Source: Narthecium ossifragum (taxonomy: Eukaryota; Streptophyta; Magnoliopsida; Dioscoreales; Nartheciaceae). Taken from it: 64,000 bases of DNA. The number at the start of each line of letters is the position of its first letter. Position 1 is the first letter of the stretch. Below, in pieces: positions 1 to 10,956 of the stretch. Position numbers and translations under genes: made by a program. Below the pieces are notes generated by a model, which worked only from the letters and a program-made list of their open reading frames with translations, had not been told where the DNA came from and searched no databases. The stretch is taken from the NCBI GenBank assembly GCA_963920575.1, contig OY986972.1, positions 12,102,010 through 12,166,009 of the forward strand. Direction: 5' to 3'.

Positions 1-251
1 TTGGTAAATTACGCATTGTTGGTTTGTTTCACACCTGCGTGTGCACACACAGACCATGTTTGTATTGTTGGTTAGGTGGGCCCGAGATCAAAAGATCCGG
101 GCTTGGGCTTGAGTTTTAGCCCAAGTCTAGTTTTCTACACCTAAAGGATCTATCTTTCCTTACTAGAAGATCGATCTTTTAATGCCAGAAAGTCAAGGCG
201 CGATCGTCATGATGGATCAATCTTTCCTTAGGGAAAGATCGATCATTCATA

Positions 252-1017
252 TGATACGAGGTCAAACCAAGCCATTCCAAGAAGGGACCCACGTCCTTGC
301 TTGGATGGGCCCACGCCAAGGAGTTGGCTGCAACCAGGTCACTTTGGGCGTCCTAAGCCCAACCAGCCAAAAGGATTCTTATTCCCTAGCTGGTTTGCTT
401 ACTTAGTTGATTTCCTAGTTAGTAGTTATCTTGATTGAGTCAGTTTCCTAGATTGAGTTCAGTTTATGATTTGCTTAAATCAGTTCCTATTATGAGTCCT
501 TGTTATTAGGAAGTTGAGATAAGATTGAGTCTTATTAGGAAAGTCTGGTTACTTGCTGATTAAAGCAAGGTAGTATTCAGGTTGTAGTAGAACTCTCTTG
601 AGGCCTCTATAAAAGGACCTCCATAGCTTGTAATTATGCATGGACGAATTTATGAGAGTTATTATTTAGTAGAGATAACTCCTAGGAGTAGAAGTAATAT
701 AGGAGTAGCTGTAACCTAGTTTCCTCATAATCCACCAGCCACCTTCATCTCTCTCTACAGCCGGTCCTTCTCCATCACCGGTCTCCTTCTCCGCTGCAAT
801 CCACTCCTTCGCCACCATCATCACCTAGAGGAGCTGCAAGGTATCCCTCTTCTCATCCATCTCCTCCTCTAGTCTTCGCCTTCCTCGTCGAATACCTAGG
901 GTCCTTCTCCTAAAACCCTAAAGGTATCTCTCGACCTAGCCATAGATTTGGCTAAAGAGGATCTGAGATAAGGCAAGAGACCCGGTACGAAAGCCCTTGA
1001 GAAGGTGCATCGTATCA
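252..1017 (+). mobile_element. Family B solo LTR, TSD TCATA
   Basis: Starts TGATACGAGGTC and ends GCATCGTATCA, the same termini as the LTRs of the complete B elements. The flanks are TCATA at 247-251 and TCATA at 1018-1022, a perfect 5-bp TSD. It contains CTCTATAAAAGGACC (TATA box) near 608. No internal sequence remains, so it probably arose by LTR-LTR recombination. Confidence 0.93.
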
Positions 1018-2942
1018 TCATAGGTCGGTTCGTTTGTCTATAAAATGGACGTAATCCTCTTCCTTGAATCCCTTTTGAAATCCGTGTTCTTGAGCTCAGA
1101 GCTGCCGGATTTTGAAGAGATTTTGGACATGCCTTGCAGCTGGGATTGAAGCTGCTCTAGGCTAGGTAGGGATCCTACCTACGTTTGTTTTCCGGTTTTG
1201 TGTTGATTGTGTCTTCTTTTGCTTAGATCTCATTGAATACTTGTTAGTTTGTAATATTTCCACCAGTTTTGGACTCGTGGTCCTGTGTACTACAAGATCC
1301 CAAGGTTTTGTGGGATTTGGTAGAGTTTTCCGATGTTATTTCTCGCCGGAGGTTCGCCGGAGAATCCAACAAGATTGATCTTTCTGGGAGAAAGATCCAT
1401 CCTTCATTGTTGGTCATGCTGAACCCCGAGCATGATCGATCATCTGGTGATGATGAATCGATCTTTGTGCCTTGGGTAGCATGGGATCCCCCTTGTCGCG
1501 AGGAGGATCGATCTTCCTGGTAGGAAGGATCGATCTTCCTTGGCGCGGCAAGAGGGTGCCCTCTGTCGCGAGGATGATCAATCTTGTTGGGAGGACGGAT
1601 CGATCTTCTTGGGCTCGACAAGAAGGGAAAGCTCTCTATTACTTGGAAGATCGATCTTTCCTTGGGAAAAGATCGATCCTTTGGTGGCAGAGAGGAGTTT
1701 TCATTGGTTTTGCCTGCGGGGCTTTGTATGTACAGATTTCTTACAGCTTTATACCTTGTACATATTCTAAGCATGCTAGCCCCATATTAGGGGCAGTGGT
1801 GAACCAGGAGAGTGATGACTCCTGGGATGTTTAGAATAATAAGTGGGCGAGTAGCCCTATTGCTTTCCATAGCCATGCATGCCGCCGTGTGCCGAGGGCT
1901 TTTACCTACGTGGTTTGTCTCTGTTGTTTGCGGGGCTGCTTCCCGATGCAGGTTGCTGGTGAACTGGCTGACAGTTGGTGGTGTACCACTGCAGCAATTC
2001 CAGACCTTAAATACATGTTCACCACCCCGGCCCGGCAGAGTGCCGAGCCCAGACCTTGTTATGCTATCATCACATCCTGTTGCTTGCTTAACTGCTTATA
2101 TGCATATGTTCATCGCATGCATCTCTGTTGTGCATTAGTTGCATGGTTAGAGCGTGGGTGATCTGTGGGTCGCCGTCCCTCCCAAGCCTGGAAGCTCGGA
2201 TTTAACCCTAGGAACGGGGTTGGGTAGTTTGGACCTGGTTTGAGTGGTGGTGTACAGTCAAATTCGATGATAGGCCTAGATGACTGGTACACATGTTGCT
2301 TGGTGATTGTAGAGGTCGTGTCGGCCTCGAATCGGATGCTGAGGTGTAGCCGATGTCCCACTATGTTGACTCTTGAGTAGAGGGGTTACGTACTCAGCGG
2401 TGTCATATCCCGCATGCAGTGTCATTTCCCTGCTTGTGAGCCAGCGGTGTTGTTTCCTGCTTACTGAGGGTGACCCATCATGTGACCAGTTCTTCTGGAA
2501 GACCATGGTCGTGGACCTCAGGGATACGCGGTGGGGTTATGGGACCTCTGTATACATCTAGGTCTTACTTGAGAGCGACACTATTGTGTTTCCCTCTTCC
2601 TTCTGTGTGTCGTAGTATAGTTTCTCTGCTGAGTTTAGTTGCTCACTCCTACCCGGGCTGCGTTTTGCAGGTGCAGGCGCTAGCTCCTCTTCGGTGGCCT
2701 CTACCGGGCAGTTGGTCGGTGGTGCGGCGGCATCAGGCGGAGTCTGAGAGGTGGTGATCTTTTACCTTTTTTAAACCCTTTGTTAGTTAGTCTCCTACGG
2801 GAGTGTTATATTTTGTACTTGATCTTCCCCTCTCCGAGGATATGTATATTAAACACTTTTGGGATTGCAATCTTGGGTTCGAGGTTTGCTTAAATTATCT
2901 TTGTTTAATTTGAGGGTGTTATTGATGAATTGTTAGGGAGAC

Positions 2943-4223
2943 TGATACGAGCGGTCTACTCGTAATCCTCTCGTATCGGGTCTCTACTGCTCCAATCGAT
3001 CAGAATTGGCCTAATTTGACTTGATTTGAGTCCAATTGGCTGATCTGGCTAGCTAGATCGGATCTGGCTCAAGGAATTGGATCAGGCTTGACTGGATTGG
3101 GCTAAGTGGCTTGGTTGAACCGGTTAAGTTGGCTGAGCCAATTTGGTCAAGGTTGGCTGGGATGATCCGATGGCTGAGAAGTCGCCGGAGTGGATCGCCG
3201 GCGTAGGGGCGGCGGCGGTGGTCGGAATCTTGGCATGGCCTCGTAGGACGGTGGGGAAGAGATCCACCGGCTCAGATCTGGGAGATGGATGGAGGATCGG
3301 CCGGATCAGGGAGGTCGACGGTGGTTTAGAGGAGGCCGGCGTCGGGGACGACGACAGGGAGCTCGGCGGGGGTCCTTGGGACGTCGGTAAGGATCGTGGG
3401 GAGACGAGGAACGGATCTGGGAGGTTTTCAGGTGATATCGGGGTAGGACGTGGGGTTGCCGGAGATGGGGACGGATGTTGGCTTGTCGGGGACGGCGCCG
3501 GAGGGGATGGAAGACGGCAGGAAAGGGATGGGCGGAGTCGTGGGAGGTAGGGGAAGACTTTGGTGGTCTTGGATGGCAGCGGGGGCAGCCGGAGAGGTCA
3601 AGGGAAGGAAGGCCGGCGGAAGCTAGGGTACGAGACAGAAGAGAGGGGAGGAAGGAGATGCTGACATGGCAGGTGACGAGGAGAGAGAGTGGTGACGTGG
3701 AACTGACGTGGAGGAGAGAGAAAGTGACGGGGAGAGAGAAATTCCGGTGGAGGCGGTGCCGACTGCGGAGAAGATGACCAGCAGGGAAGAAGATGGATCT
3801 ATGGTGGATTTTTGGTGGAATCTACATTACCTTTACTCCTATGATATTGTACTCCTATGATATTCTATCAACTATTCTTAACTCATCATTCATCTCATGC
3901 ATAACCTAATACAAACTACTAAGGTCCTTTTATAGAGACCTTGACAGAGTCCTAATCCAACTAGAAAACCCCCTTACTTAATTAGCAAGTAATAAGGCTT
4001 TCTGACTCAACTCAACTTCCTAACTCAAATGAACTCTTAATTAATTCATAACAATCAAATATCAAATAGGTTTCAATTAAATATAAAAGACTAATGATAA
4101 ATCCTAATCAAATACTCTAGTTTGAACTAGGGAAGTCCAAGTCAAACCAGGAAAGAGGCTGAACCAGTTTGGTTCCTCTTCTGGGTTCGGGTTCAGTTGG
4201 ACGAGTCAGATCGACTCGTATCA
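2943..4223 (-). mobile_element. Family A solo LTR, TSD GAGAC
   Basis: In plus orientation it runs from TGATACGAGCGG to GACTCGTATCA, the reverse complement of family A LTRs. GAGAC occurs at 2938-2942 and 4224-4228. It belongs to the subclass with a perfect 9-bp terminal inverted repeat (TGATACGAG/CTCGTATCA). It sits inside the family C LTR, whose sequence resumes after the TSD. Confidence 0.93.
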
Positions 4224-4328
4224 GAGACCAATAGGTTAAAGGGAACCCTCGCCAAATTTTCCGCGTTTCGTTAGGTTCTGGTTCGCGTCGCCCGGCCCGT
4301 TTGGGCTTTCACGGGTCGGGGCGTGACA

Positions 4329-5459
4329 GCTTGGTTGGGGAGCAGTGGTGGGCACGGATCAGAGGCTGGACCGAGTCGCTCCAGAGGTGGAGGCGGGCAG
4401 CGAGGGCGTGTGTTTCCCTCCCAGCGCGTGAGCAGCCGGAGACTATTCAGCTATTCTAGCCCCCACCGGAGTACCAGCATGCTGCAGCAGAGTCATCTGT
4501 ACTCCGAGGTATCTTTCAGCTTTCTAGTTCTTTAGTAGATGTGTCGATAGATTCTGGGGTATCTCATTCTTATGTTGTTAGCATGTGTGTGGCATCGCTA
4601 GGATTAGAGACGAGTTGGATAGGGGTGGCACAGTCAGTGGACTCCCCGATCGGCGGGTCAGTCAAGGTAGATCGGGTCTACCGATCATGTTTGTTGGAGG
4701 TTGGAGGCCTATGTGTCTGTTTAGACCTGCGGGTGCTAGACATGATCGGCTTTGATGTGATACTCGGTATGGACTGATTAGCAGCATACCGAGTCGTCAT
4801 TGACTGTGGTCGCCGGAGGGTGGTCGCTTGGACACCTAACGGGACACGATTTGTGCTGTTGGGGGATCGGTTCTCAGCCGATTCCTTTGCTTGTAGTGTG
4901 TAAAGGCGTGGCGGCGAGCTTTCAGCCTTCCAGGCCAGTCTGTCCCTGTTTGGTTCTTAGGGAGTGTAGCAGAGCAGTTTTCCCAGGATCGTGTGCGACT
5001 TTGCAGACGTGCTTCCCTAGGTGTTGTCGGGGCTTCCACCGTCCAGGGAGGTCGATTTCAGGATCGACCTAGTACCAGGTACCGCACCGATCTCTCTCCC
5101 AGCTTTCTGAATGGCACCAGCAGAGTAGAGCGAGAGGAGGACCCAGTTGGATGAGCTGACCAATAGAGGCTTCATCCGTCCTAACATGTCTCCCTATGGG
5201 GTGCCAGTGTTGTTCGCAAAGAAGAAGGATGGTACCCTTCGACTTTGCGTAGACTACAGGCGGCTCAACAGTGTGACGTTGAAGAACATGTATCTGATGC
5301 CGTGGATCGACGTCTTGTTCGACAAGTTGCGAGGATCTTCAGTGTTCTCAAAGATCGACCTCCGCACAAGCTACCACCAGTTGAGGGTTCGGGATTGCGA
5401 CATCCCGAAGATGGTTTTCCGGACTCGGTATGGCCTTTACGAGTTCGTGGTGATGTTGT
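4329..5459 (+). pseudogene. Family C gypsy protease-RT remnant
   Basis: The internal region of the C element is decayed. No PBS follows the LTR: TGGTATCAGAGC is absent and the sequence jumps to a short gag/protease linker, so most of gag is deleted. The aspartic protease is recognisable at about 4530-4900 from DSGVSHS (normally DSGASHS), FDVILGMD and RVVIDCGRRVVAWTP; a stop replaces the Trp expected after GMD. RT begins at about 5147 with [51 protein letters not shown] and YGLYEF. It stops at 5459, where a family A element was inserted, before the YVDD catalytic block. Several stops and frameshifts between protease and RT make it non-functional. The motifs are typical of plant chromovirus-type Ty3 elements. 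Confidence 0.88.
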
Positions 5460-6478
5460 TGATACGAGTCGATCCAACTCGACCAACTGGACCCGAACCC
5501 ATAAGAGGAACCAAACTGGTTCAGCCTCTTTCCTACTTTGACTTGGTCTTCCCTAGTTCAAACTAGAGTATTTGATTAGGATTTATTATTATTCTTTTAT
5601 TGAGTCCTAGTTGATATTTGATTGTTAGGAATTAATTATGAGTTTATTTGAGTTAGGAAGTTGAGTTGAGTTTGAAACCTTATTACTTGCTAATTAAGCA
5701 AGGGGGTTTTCTAGTTGGATTAGGACTCTGTCAAGGTCTCAATAAAAGGACCTTAGTAGTTTGTATTAGGTTATGCATGAGATGAATGAAGAATTATGAA
5801 TTATTAGGAGTAGTTGATAAATTATCATAGGAGTAGAATATCATAGGAGTAGGGATAATATAGCTTCCACCGGATATCTACCATAGATCCACCTTCTTCC
5901 CCGTCGGTCATCTCCTCCGCAGCCGGCACCGCCTCCACGGACTTTCTCTCTCCGCCACGTCAGCGCCACGTCATCACCACTGTTCATCATCTCCTTCCTC
6001 TCTCACGGAACCCTAGCTTCCCGCCGTTCTACTTCTCCGGCCGTCCTCGCTACCATCCAAGACCACCATCCTCTTCCTCAAGCCCTCACGACTCCGGCCG
6101 TCCTCGCTACCATCCAAGACCACCATCCACTCCGGTGACTTCTCAGCCCTCGGATCCAGGCTGGTTCAGCCAGCCAACTTGAATCAGACTCAGCCAAGTC
6201 TAATTGATTCAGCCGAGCCAGTTATTCCAGATCCAGCCCAATCTAAGCAGATCAGCTTGATCCAGATCACTTCAGACTTGACCCAGTCAAGTCCCATCCA
6301 ATCAGGCTTAGCCAGATTCGATCCAGCTTCAGCCAGATCCGATTCAGCTCAAGCCAGATCCGATCCAGCTCGCCAAATCAGCCAATTGGACTCAAATCAA
6401 GTCCTATCAGGCCGATTCTGATCGATTGGAGCAGTAGAGACCCATTACGAGAGGATCACGAGTAGACTGCTCGTAACA
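5460..6478 (+). repeat. A1 5' LTR (internally deleted)
   Basis: TGATACGAGTCGATCC...CTCGTAACA. It is about 345 bp shorter than its partner because of a deletion in the GC-rich half. A direct repeat containing CCGTCCTCGCTACCATCC occurs near 6045 and again near 6098. The promoter core is changed to CAATAAAAGG near 5741. Confidence 0.88.
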
Positions 6479-6481
6479 ACT

Positions 6482-6493
6482 TGGTATCAGAGC
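6482..6493 (+). other. PBS for initiator tRNA-Met (A1)
   Basis: TGGTATCAGAGC, complementary to the 3' end of plant initiator tRNA-Met, lies 3 nt (ACT) after the LTR end. Confidence 0.93.
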
Positions 6494-6542
6494 TCCGTTC
6501 CACCGACTGTGCGGTTCAGACTCTACTGGAAACTTCGCCACC

Positions 6543-8255
6543 ATGTACGGAGTACCCAGGAAAGTTTGGAGCAACAATTCAAGATTCTGCAGTCCCAGTT
6601 GAAGCTATGTTCAACTTTGATGGAACGACAAAGCAGAACCTTGGAGCACACCAGCATGAAGTGGGAGCAGATCTCCAAAAGGTGGTCAACGGTAACTCAG
6701 ACTCCGAGCCAGACCCCTATTCCAGTTGCAATCGAGATGCCAGAACCTGATCCCGAGCCGATTCCGACTGCAACTCTAAGAGCAACTCCAATTGCAACTC
6801 CGAGTTCAACTCATCCAAACCTGGGTGAAACCCTTCCCCAACCTTTCCCTGATTTTTCCGGAATTTTCCCTATTTTTCCATATTTTTCCAGAATTTCCCC
6901 TGGTATTCTCTCTCCTCCCGGATTGGCTCGAGCCGCAGCTCATCCCTTACCTCCAGCTCGGCTCACCTCCAAGCCATCAACCCTTCGTCCCGGCTCATCC
7001 ACGGCTCCGTCGGCTCATCCCCAAGCCGCCATCCCAACGCCGACGTCCGACGCCTTCTTCTTCTTCCAACCATCGCGGAAGCTCCGGCGTCCCTCACCTA
7101 AGCCGCCGTGCCCAACCACGACGACGATAGAGGCTCGGATCGCCGGAACCCAACTCCGGCAAAAGCCCCTGTTCCGGCGACCTCCAATCCGCCACTTCCA
7201 GAGGATGATCCCAAGATCAAACCTCACGAGAAAGGTCCCAAGACCTTCCCGTACCTATTCCCGACGAGCTCAAGCCCCGTCGCGGACTACAACACCGGCG
7301 ATCACCGGCCACGAACTCCCCCGCGCCGCCACCTTCAGATCCGGCGTGTTCGAAGCCCCATCCAGCGATCAAACCGTACGGATGGCATCGCAAGGTCCGT
7401 GCGAAGCTTCCTGTGCCGTTGCCACACTCCGGCGACCTGGTTTCGCCGTTGATCCAGCTCCGGCAGCTTCTCAGCCGTCCGATCAAGACTGCAACTTGAT
7501 CCAGCCGTTTGATCAACCTGATCTTCGATCCAGTGGTTCCGATCTTCGATCTGAACCTGATCCAAGAGTCCCCAGCAATCAGGACCATCAAGATCAACTC
7601 CAAGTGATCCAGATGCATCCTCAACCGTTGATCAAGCATTCAAAGGTTGATATGAGCCATGAATGGAGCTACCCTCCTTATTCAGATGCCATATTCAATC
7701 TGATCAGATCTGATTATGATGGTAACACCGGTTTGGTTCAACTGACTCAAGTCCAGATTGACACCGATAGAGCCAACCAAGTCAGACAGGTTTGGACCAG
7801 AGTACGACTCACCACAGCTGAAGATTCAACTTGGTTCAACCAACTTCTAGCCCAGACTAGTGCAGCAGAAGCATAGTCCAGCCATCTTCACTTCAGATTG
7901 GACCAAAGCCAGCTTGACCCAGATTCAAGCCAAGTCCCTGCACAGTTTGATCAGACCATGGACATCAGATCCCATCCTATGGTCATGGGCAACTCTACTG
8001 ATGGGACATGATGAGGATGATCCAGGAGAGCCATTGAAGATCATATTCCTGGAGCTACCTGAGCCGTCAGATCGACCGCCAGATGCTCATCCATCACTGC
8101 CACTGCTACCCCTGGACCCGTCATGGGATCGACCTGGTTTCTCCCCACCGAGTCCAGAGCTACAGAAGGAAGTTGATTCGGTCCAGCCACATAGAGCCAT
8201 CCTACCTGACTTAACTCTGGCCTTGAGGACAAGGCCAATTTTGAAGGAAGGGGGG
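6543..8255 (+). pseudogene. Family A single ORF, inactivated copy (A1)
   Basis: This is the family A protein gene with breaks. The conserved start (CGCCACCATGTACGG) is present, but one C is missing just after it relative to 49356, so the start is out of frame with the rest. The downstream frame is open to 7876, where a stop replaces the Trp of the AAEAW motif. Visible blocks are the N-terminal helix (EQQFKILQSQLKLCSTLMER), a Pro/Ser/Arg-rich middle, CEASCAVATLRRPGF, the SYPPYSDAIFNLIRSDYDG block and, after the stop, SDPILWSWATLLMG and DEDDPGEPLKI. Function is unknown and no pol domain is present. The intact relative is at 49356-51134. Confidence 0.8.
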
Positions 8256-8256
8256 G
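8243..8256 (+). other. Polypurine tract (A1)
   Basis: GAAGGAAGGGGGGG lies immediately before the 3' LTR and would prime plus-strand DNA. It is preceded at 8219-8236 by the inverted repeat GGCCTTG-AGGA-CAAGGCC. Confidence 0.88.
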
Positions 8257-9620
8257 TGATACGAGTCGATCCGACTCGACCAACTGGACCCGAACCAAGA
8301 AGAGGAACCAAGCTGGTTCAACCTCTTTCCTAGTTTGACTTGGACTTCCCTACTTCAAACTAGAGTATTTAATTAGTATTTATCATTAGTCTTTTATTGA
8401 GTCCTAGTTGATTGTTAGGAATTAATTATGAGTCCCTTTGAGTTAGGAAGTTGAGTTGAGTCAGAAATCTTATTACTTGCTAATTAAGCAAGGGGGTTTT
8501 CTAGTGGATTAGGACTCTGTCAGGTCTTTATAAAAGGACCTTATTAGTTTGTATTAGGTTATGCATGAGATGAATGATTAAGAGTAGTTGATAAGTTATC
8601 ATAGGAGTAGAATATCATAGGAGTAGAAATAAAGTAGATTCCACCAAATATCCACCATAGATCCACCTTCTTCCCCGTCGGTCATCTTCCCCGCAACCGG
8701 CACCGCCTCCACCAGTGTTTCTCTCTCTTCCCGTCACTTTCTCTCTCCGCCACGCCATCGACCCCACCGCCACGTCAGCGCCACGTCAGCACTGTTCATC
8801 GTCTTCCTCAAGCCGAACCCGAGCTTCACCGCCGATCTCCTCCGTCAAGCCCTCTCCGGCCAGCCCCGTCGCCATCCAAGACCTCCATTCTCTTCCCCGA
8901 GCCACCACGACCCCGGCCATCACTTTTCCGTTGCCCCACTCCATCTTCTCCGGTGAACCCCACGGCAACCCAACAACCCGGCTCCGTCCCCTTCGCCGTC
9001 CACCCACTTCCGATCCCCGAACTCACCCCCAAACCACGCTAAATCCATCGCCTATCTCCTCCGACCCTCTTTCCGACGTCCTCAGCCACTCCCGGAGCCT
9101 CCCTCGTCGTGGTCGACGCCGGCCGACCCTACCTTCACCGCCGTCTTCCCCAGATCCAGCCGATCCGCCACCCATCTCCCAGATCCGAGCCGTTGGATCG
9201 CTTCCCCACCGTCCAACGACCTTTCCTGACAAGATCCCGACCGCCGCCGCCGTCCCTACGCCGACGATCCACTCCGGCGACTTCTCAGCCCTCGGATCCA
9301 GGCTGGTTCAGCCAGCCAACTTGAATCAGACTCAGCCAAGTCTAATTGATTCAGCCGAGCCAGTTATTCCGGATCCAGCCCAATCTAAGCCGATCAGCTT
9401 GATCCATATCACTTCAAACTTGACCCAGTTAAGTCCCATCCAATCAGGCTTAGCCATATTCGATCCAGCTTCAGCCAGATCCGATCCAGCTCAAGCCAGA
9501 TCCGATCCAGCTAGCCAAATCAGCCAATTGGACTCAAATCAAGTCCGATCAGGCCGATTCTGATCGATTGGAGCAGTAGAGACCCATTACGAGAGGATCA
9601 CGAGTAGACCGCTCGTAACA
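8257..9620 (+). repeat. A1 3' LTR
   Basis: A 1364-bp LTR from TGATACGAGTCG to GCTCGTAACA. The TATA box (TTTATAAAAGGACC) lies near 8527. Two CCACGTCAGC motifs lie at about 8769-8789. A 282-codon frame runs from 8715 to 9563 within the LTR; the related LTR at 27451-28794 keeps an equivalent 275-codon frame. Confidence 0.9.
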
Positions 9621-10753
9621 GGCCGCCTCCACCTCTGGGACGCCCCGGGGCCCACGTCCACCCCCGCTCCCCTGCCATGCACTGGACCCTCCGCCTCTGC
9701 TACCTTGCGGCATAGCGCCCCGCGCTCCTCGCAAAGTACAGTATCTACGGTAGTGCCCCGGCTGCCCGCACTGGAAGAAAATGGGCGACGCGCCGCCAGG
9801 CTGCTGACCCTGGGCCCCCCTGACAAAGCCTGCCCAGATGGCCGGGCCGTCAGTAGAAACGGGGCTGGTGGGCTCGGTAGTGGCTCCTGGTACCGCAGTG
9901 CACGCTGCGGCTGCTGCTGAAAGGGTCGCTGACGCCACGGCTGCCCCCTACCGAACCCCCCTCTGCCCTGGGGTCGCTGCTGCGTACTGGTGAGGGGTGC
10001 CGGTGGAACTGCCCGGCATCTGTCGTCCCGCAACTGAGCCTCTACTGACAAGGCGCAGTTTAGGATCGCTGAGTACGACTGGAAGCTGTGTGAGCTCGTC
10101 TGCCGCCGGATCTCTAGCCGAAGTCCCCACTCGAACTGCCGCACCCTGGCTATCTGATCTGCTGAAACTGTCCCCGCAAACCGAACAAGGTCCGTGAACC
10201 TGGAGGCAAACTGCTGAACGAAGAGAGTACCCTACAAGAGGGACTGGTACTCGCGGGTCAGGGCGTCACGTGCACTCGTTGGGAAGTGCACGTCCAAGAA
10301 CATCGCCCTGAACTCCTCCCACAGTGTCACCTCTCCGTCACTGGTGTGCTGGGCGGTGCGCCACCAGTCAAGAGCGTCTCCATCGAGCTGGAACGCTGCG
10401 AGGGTGACCCGAACCCGGTCGTCCTCGACGAAGAGAGCATCTAGGACGCGCGAGACTCCGTCGAGCCAGTCGTCCGCTGCGGTCGGATCTCCAGACCCAG
10501 CGCTGAACCTAGGCGGGTTCCGCCGCTGGAAAGCCATCGTGATAGCCACCGAGGCCCGCCCGTAGACAGGAACAGGGACCTCCTCCTCGGCGAGGAAGAC
10601 CTCTGCCTGCTCGACCGAAACCGCCGCTGGTGATGGTACAGTCCGTCTAGCCCGGACCACCCTGACAGGAGCAGTCCTGTCCAGTCGGGAGGGTCGACCA
10701 GGTCGTGCCCCACCCCGACCGACAACCGGAGGTCGGCCGTGAGCTCCCGACAT
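9621..10753 (-). pseudogene. Family C gypsy gag, nearly intact
   Basis: This gag gene belongs to a second C element in the opposite orientation. From 10753 it starts MSGAHGRPP and carries the retrotransposon gag domain: MAFQRRNPPRFSAGSGDP, DDWLDGVSRVLDALF, DDRVRVTLAAFQLDGDALDW and LWEEFRAMFLDVHFP. One in-frame stop interrupts it at 10232; the same frame continues with QFEWGLRLEIRRQ. A later frameshift moves the zinc knuckle (FFQCGQPGHYRRYC) to another frame, and its first Cys is now Phe. The gene is cut at 9620 by the family A 3' LTR, so pol is missing. The state of preservation suggests a fairly recent C element. Confidence 0.88.
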
Positions 10754-10941
10754 CTGCACGATCACCAACAGCAAACGAGCTTTCACTCGTCAGAACGGCA
10801 AAACAAACAACACAACAATAAAGCGGAAGACATAACACATCACAAAGAGAGCATGCACGGATGTTCTAGACATAGAACTAACCCATTCCACGCTCAATCT
10901 CAACCAAATCCTGATCCTACTCCCTGGGATCTACAGCCTAT

Positions 10942-10953
10942 GCTCTGATACCA
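10942..10953 (-). other. PBS for initiator tRNA-Met (second C element)
   Basis: Plus-strand GCTCTGATACCA is the reverse complement of TGGTATCAGAGC. It lies 3 nt from the LTR end at 10957, the same spacing as in family A. Confidence 0.92.
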
Positions 10954-10956
10954 AGT

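Larger units (their letters stand above)
1..4328 (+). repeat. Family C gypsy 5' LTR, interrupted by two solo LTRs
   Basis: This is the 5' LTR of a Ty3/gypsy element; it starts about 50 bp before the window. The block at 1-60 (TTGGTAAATTACGC, TTTCACACC, GTGTGCACACA) recurs near the TG end of the LTRs at 12320 and 36590. The 3' end at 4328 reads GGTCGGGGCGTGACA, as in those copies. A TATA-like stretch (CTATAAAATGG) lies near 1038. Segments 121-250 and 1370-1690 are rich in GATCGATC palindromes. Solo LTRs of family B (252-1017) and family A (2943-4223) interrupt it. It continues at 4329 into decayed pol. Confidence 0.85.
5460..9620 (+). mobile_element. Family A non-autonomous LTR element, copy A1 (flanks do not match)
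   Basis: The element has a 5' LTR (5460-6478), PBS (6482-6493), a single-ORF internal region and 3' LTR (8257-9620). The flanks are GTTGT on the left and GGCCG on the right, so no TSD remains. The left flank is plus-strand RT and the right flank is minus-strand gag. The 5' LTR is 1019 bp against 1364 bp for the 3' LTR and has a short direct repeat near 6045-6135. This suggests the copy was formed or altered by recombination between two A insertions. Confidence 0.9.

Noticed and set aside
1244..1774. 176-codon minus frame and overlapping plus frames in the C LTR (rich in DRS, KIDL and RSF)
   Set aside because: They are translations of repeated GATCGATC palindromes in an LTR; no homology and no conservation with other C LTR copies.
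8786..9232. Gly/Arg-rich minus frames inside family A LTRs
   Set aside because: They mirror the Pro/Ser-rich plus strand of GC-rich LTR DNA and have no start context or conservation beyond recency.
9549..9938. Independent zinc-finger gene on the minus strand
   Set aside because: It is the frameshifted zinc knuckle of the C gag and runs into the family A LTR.
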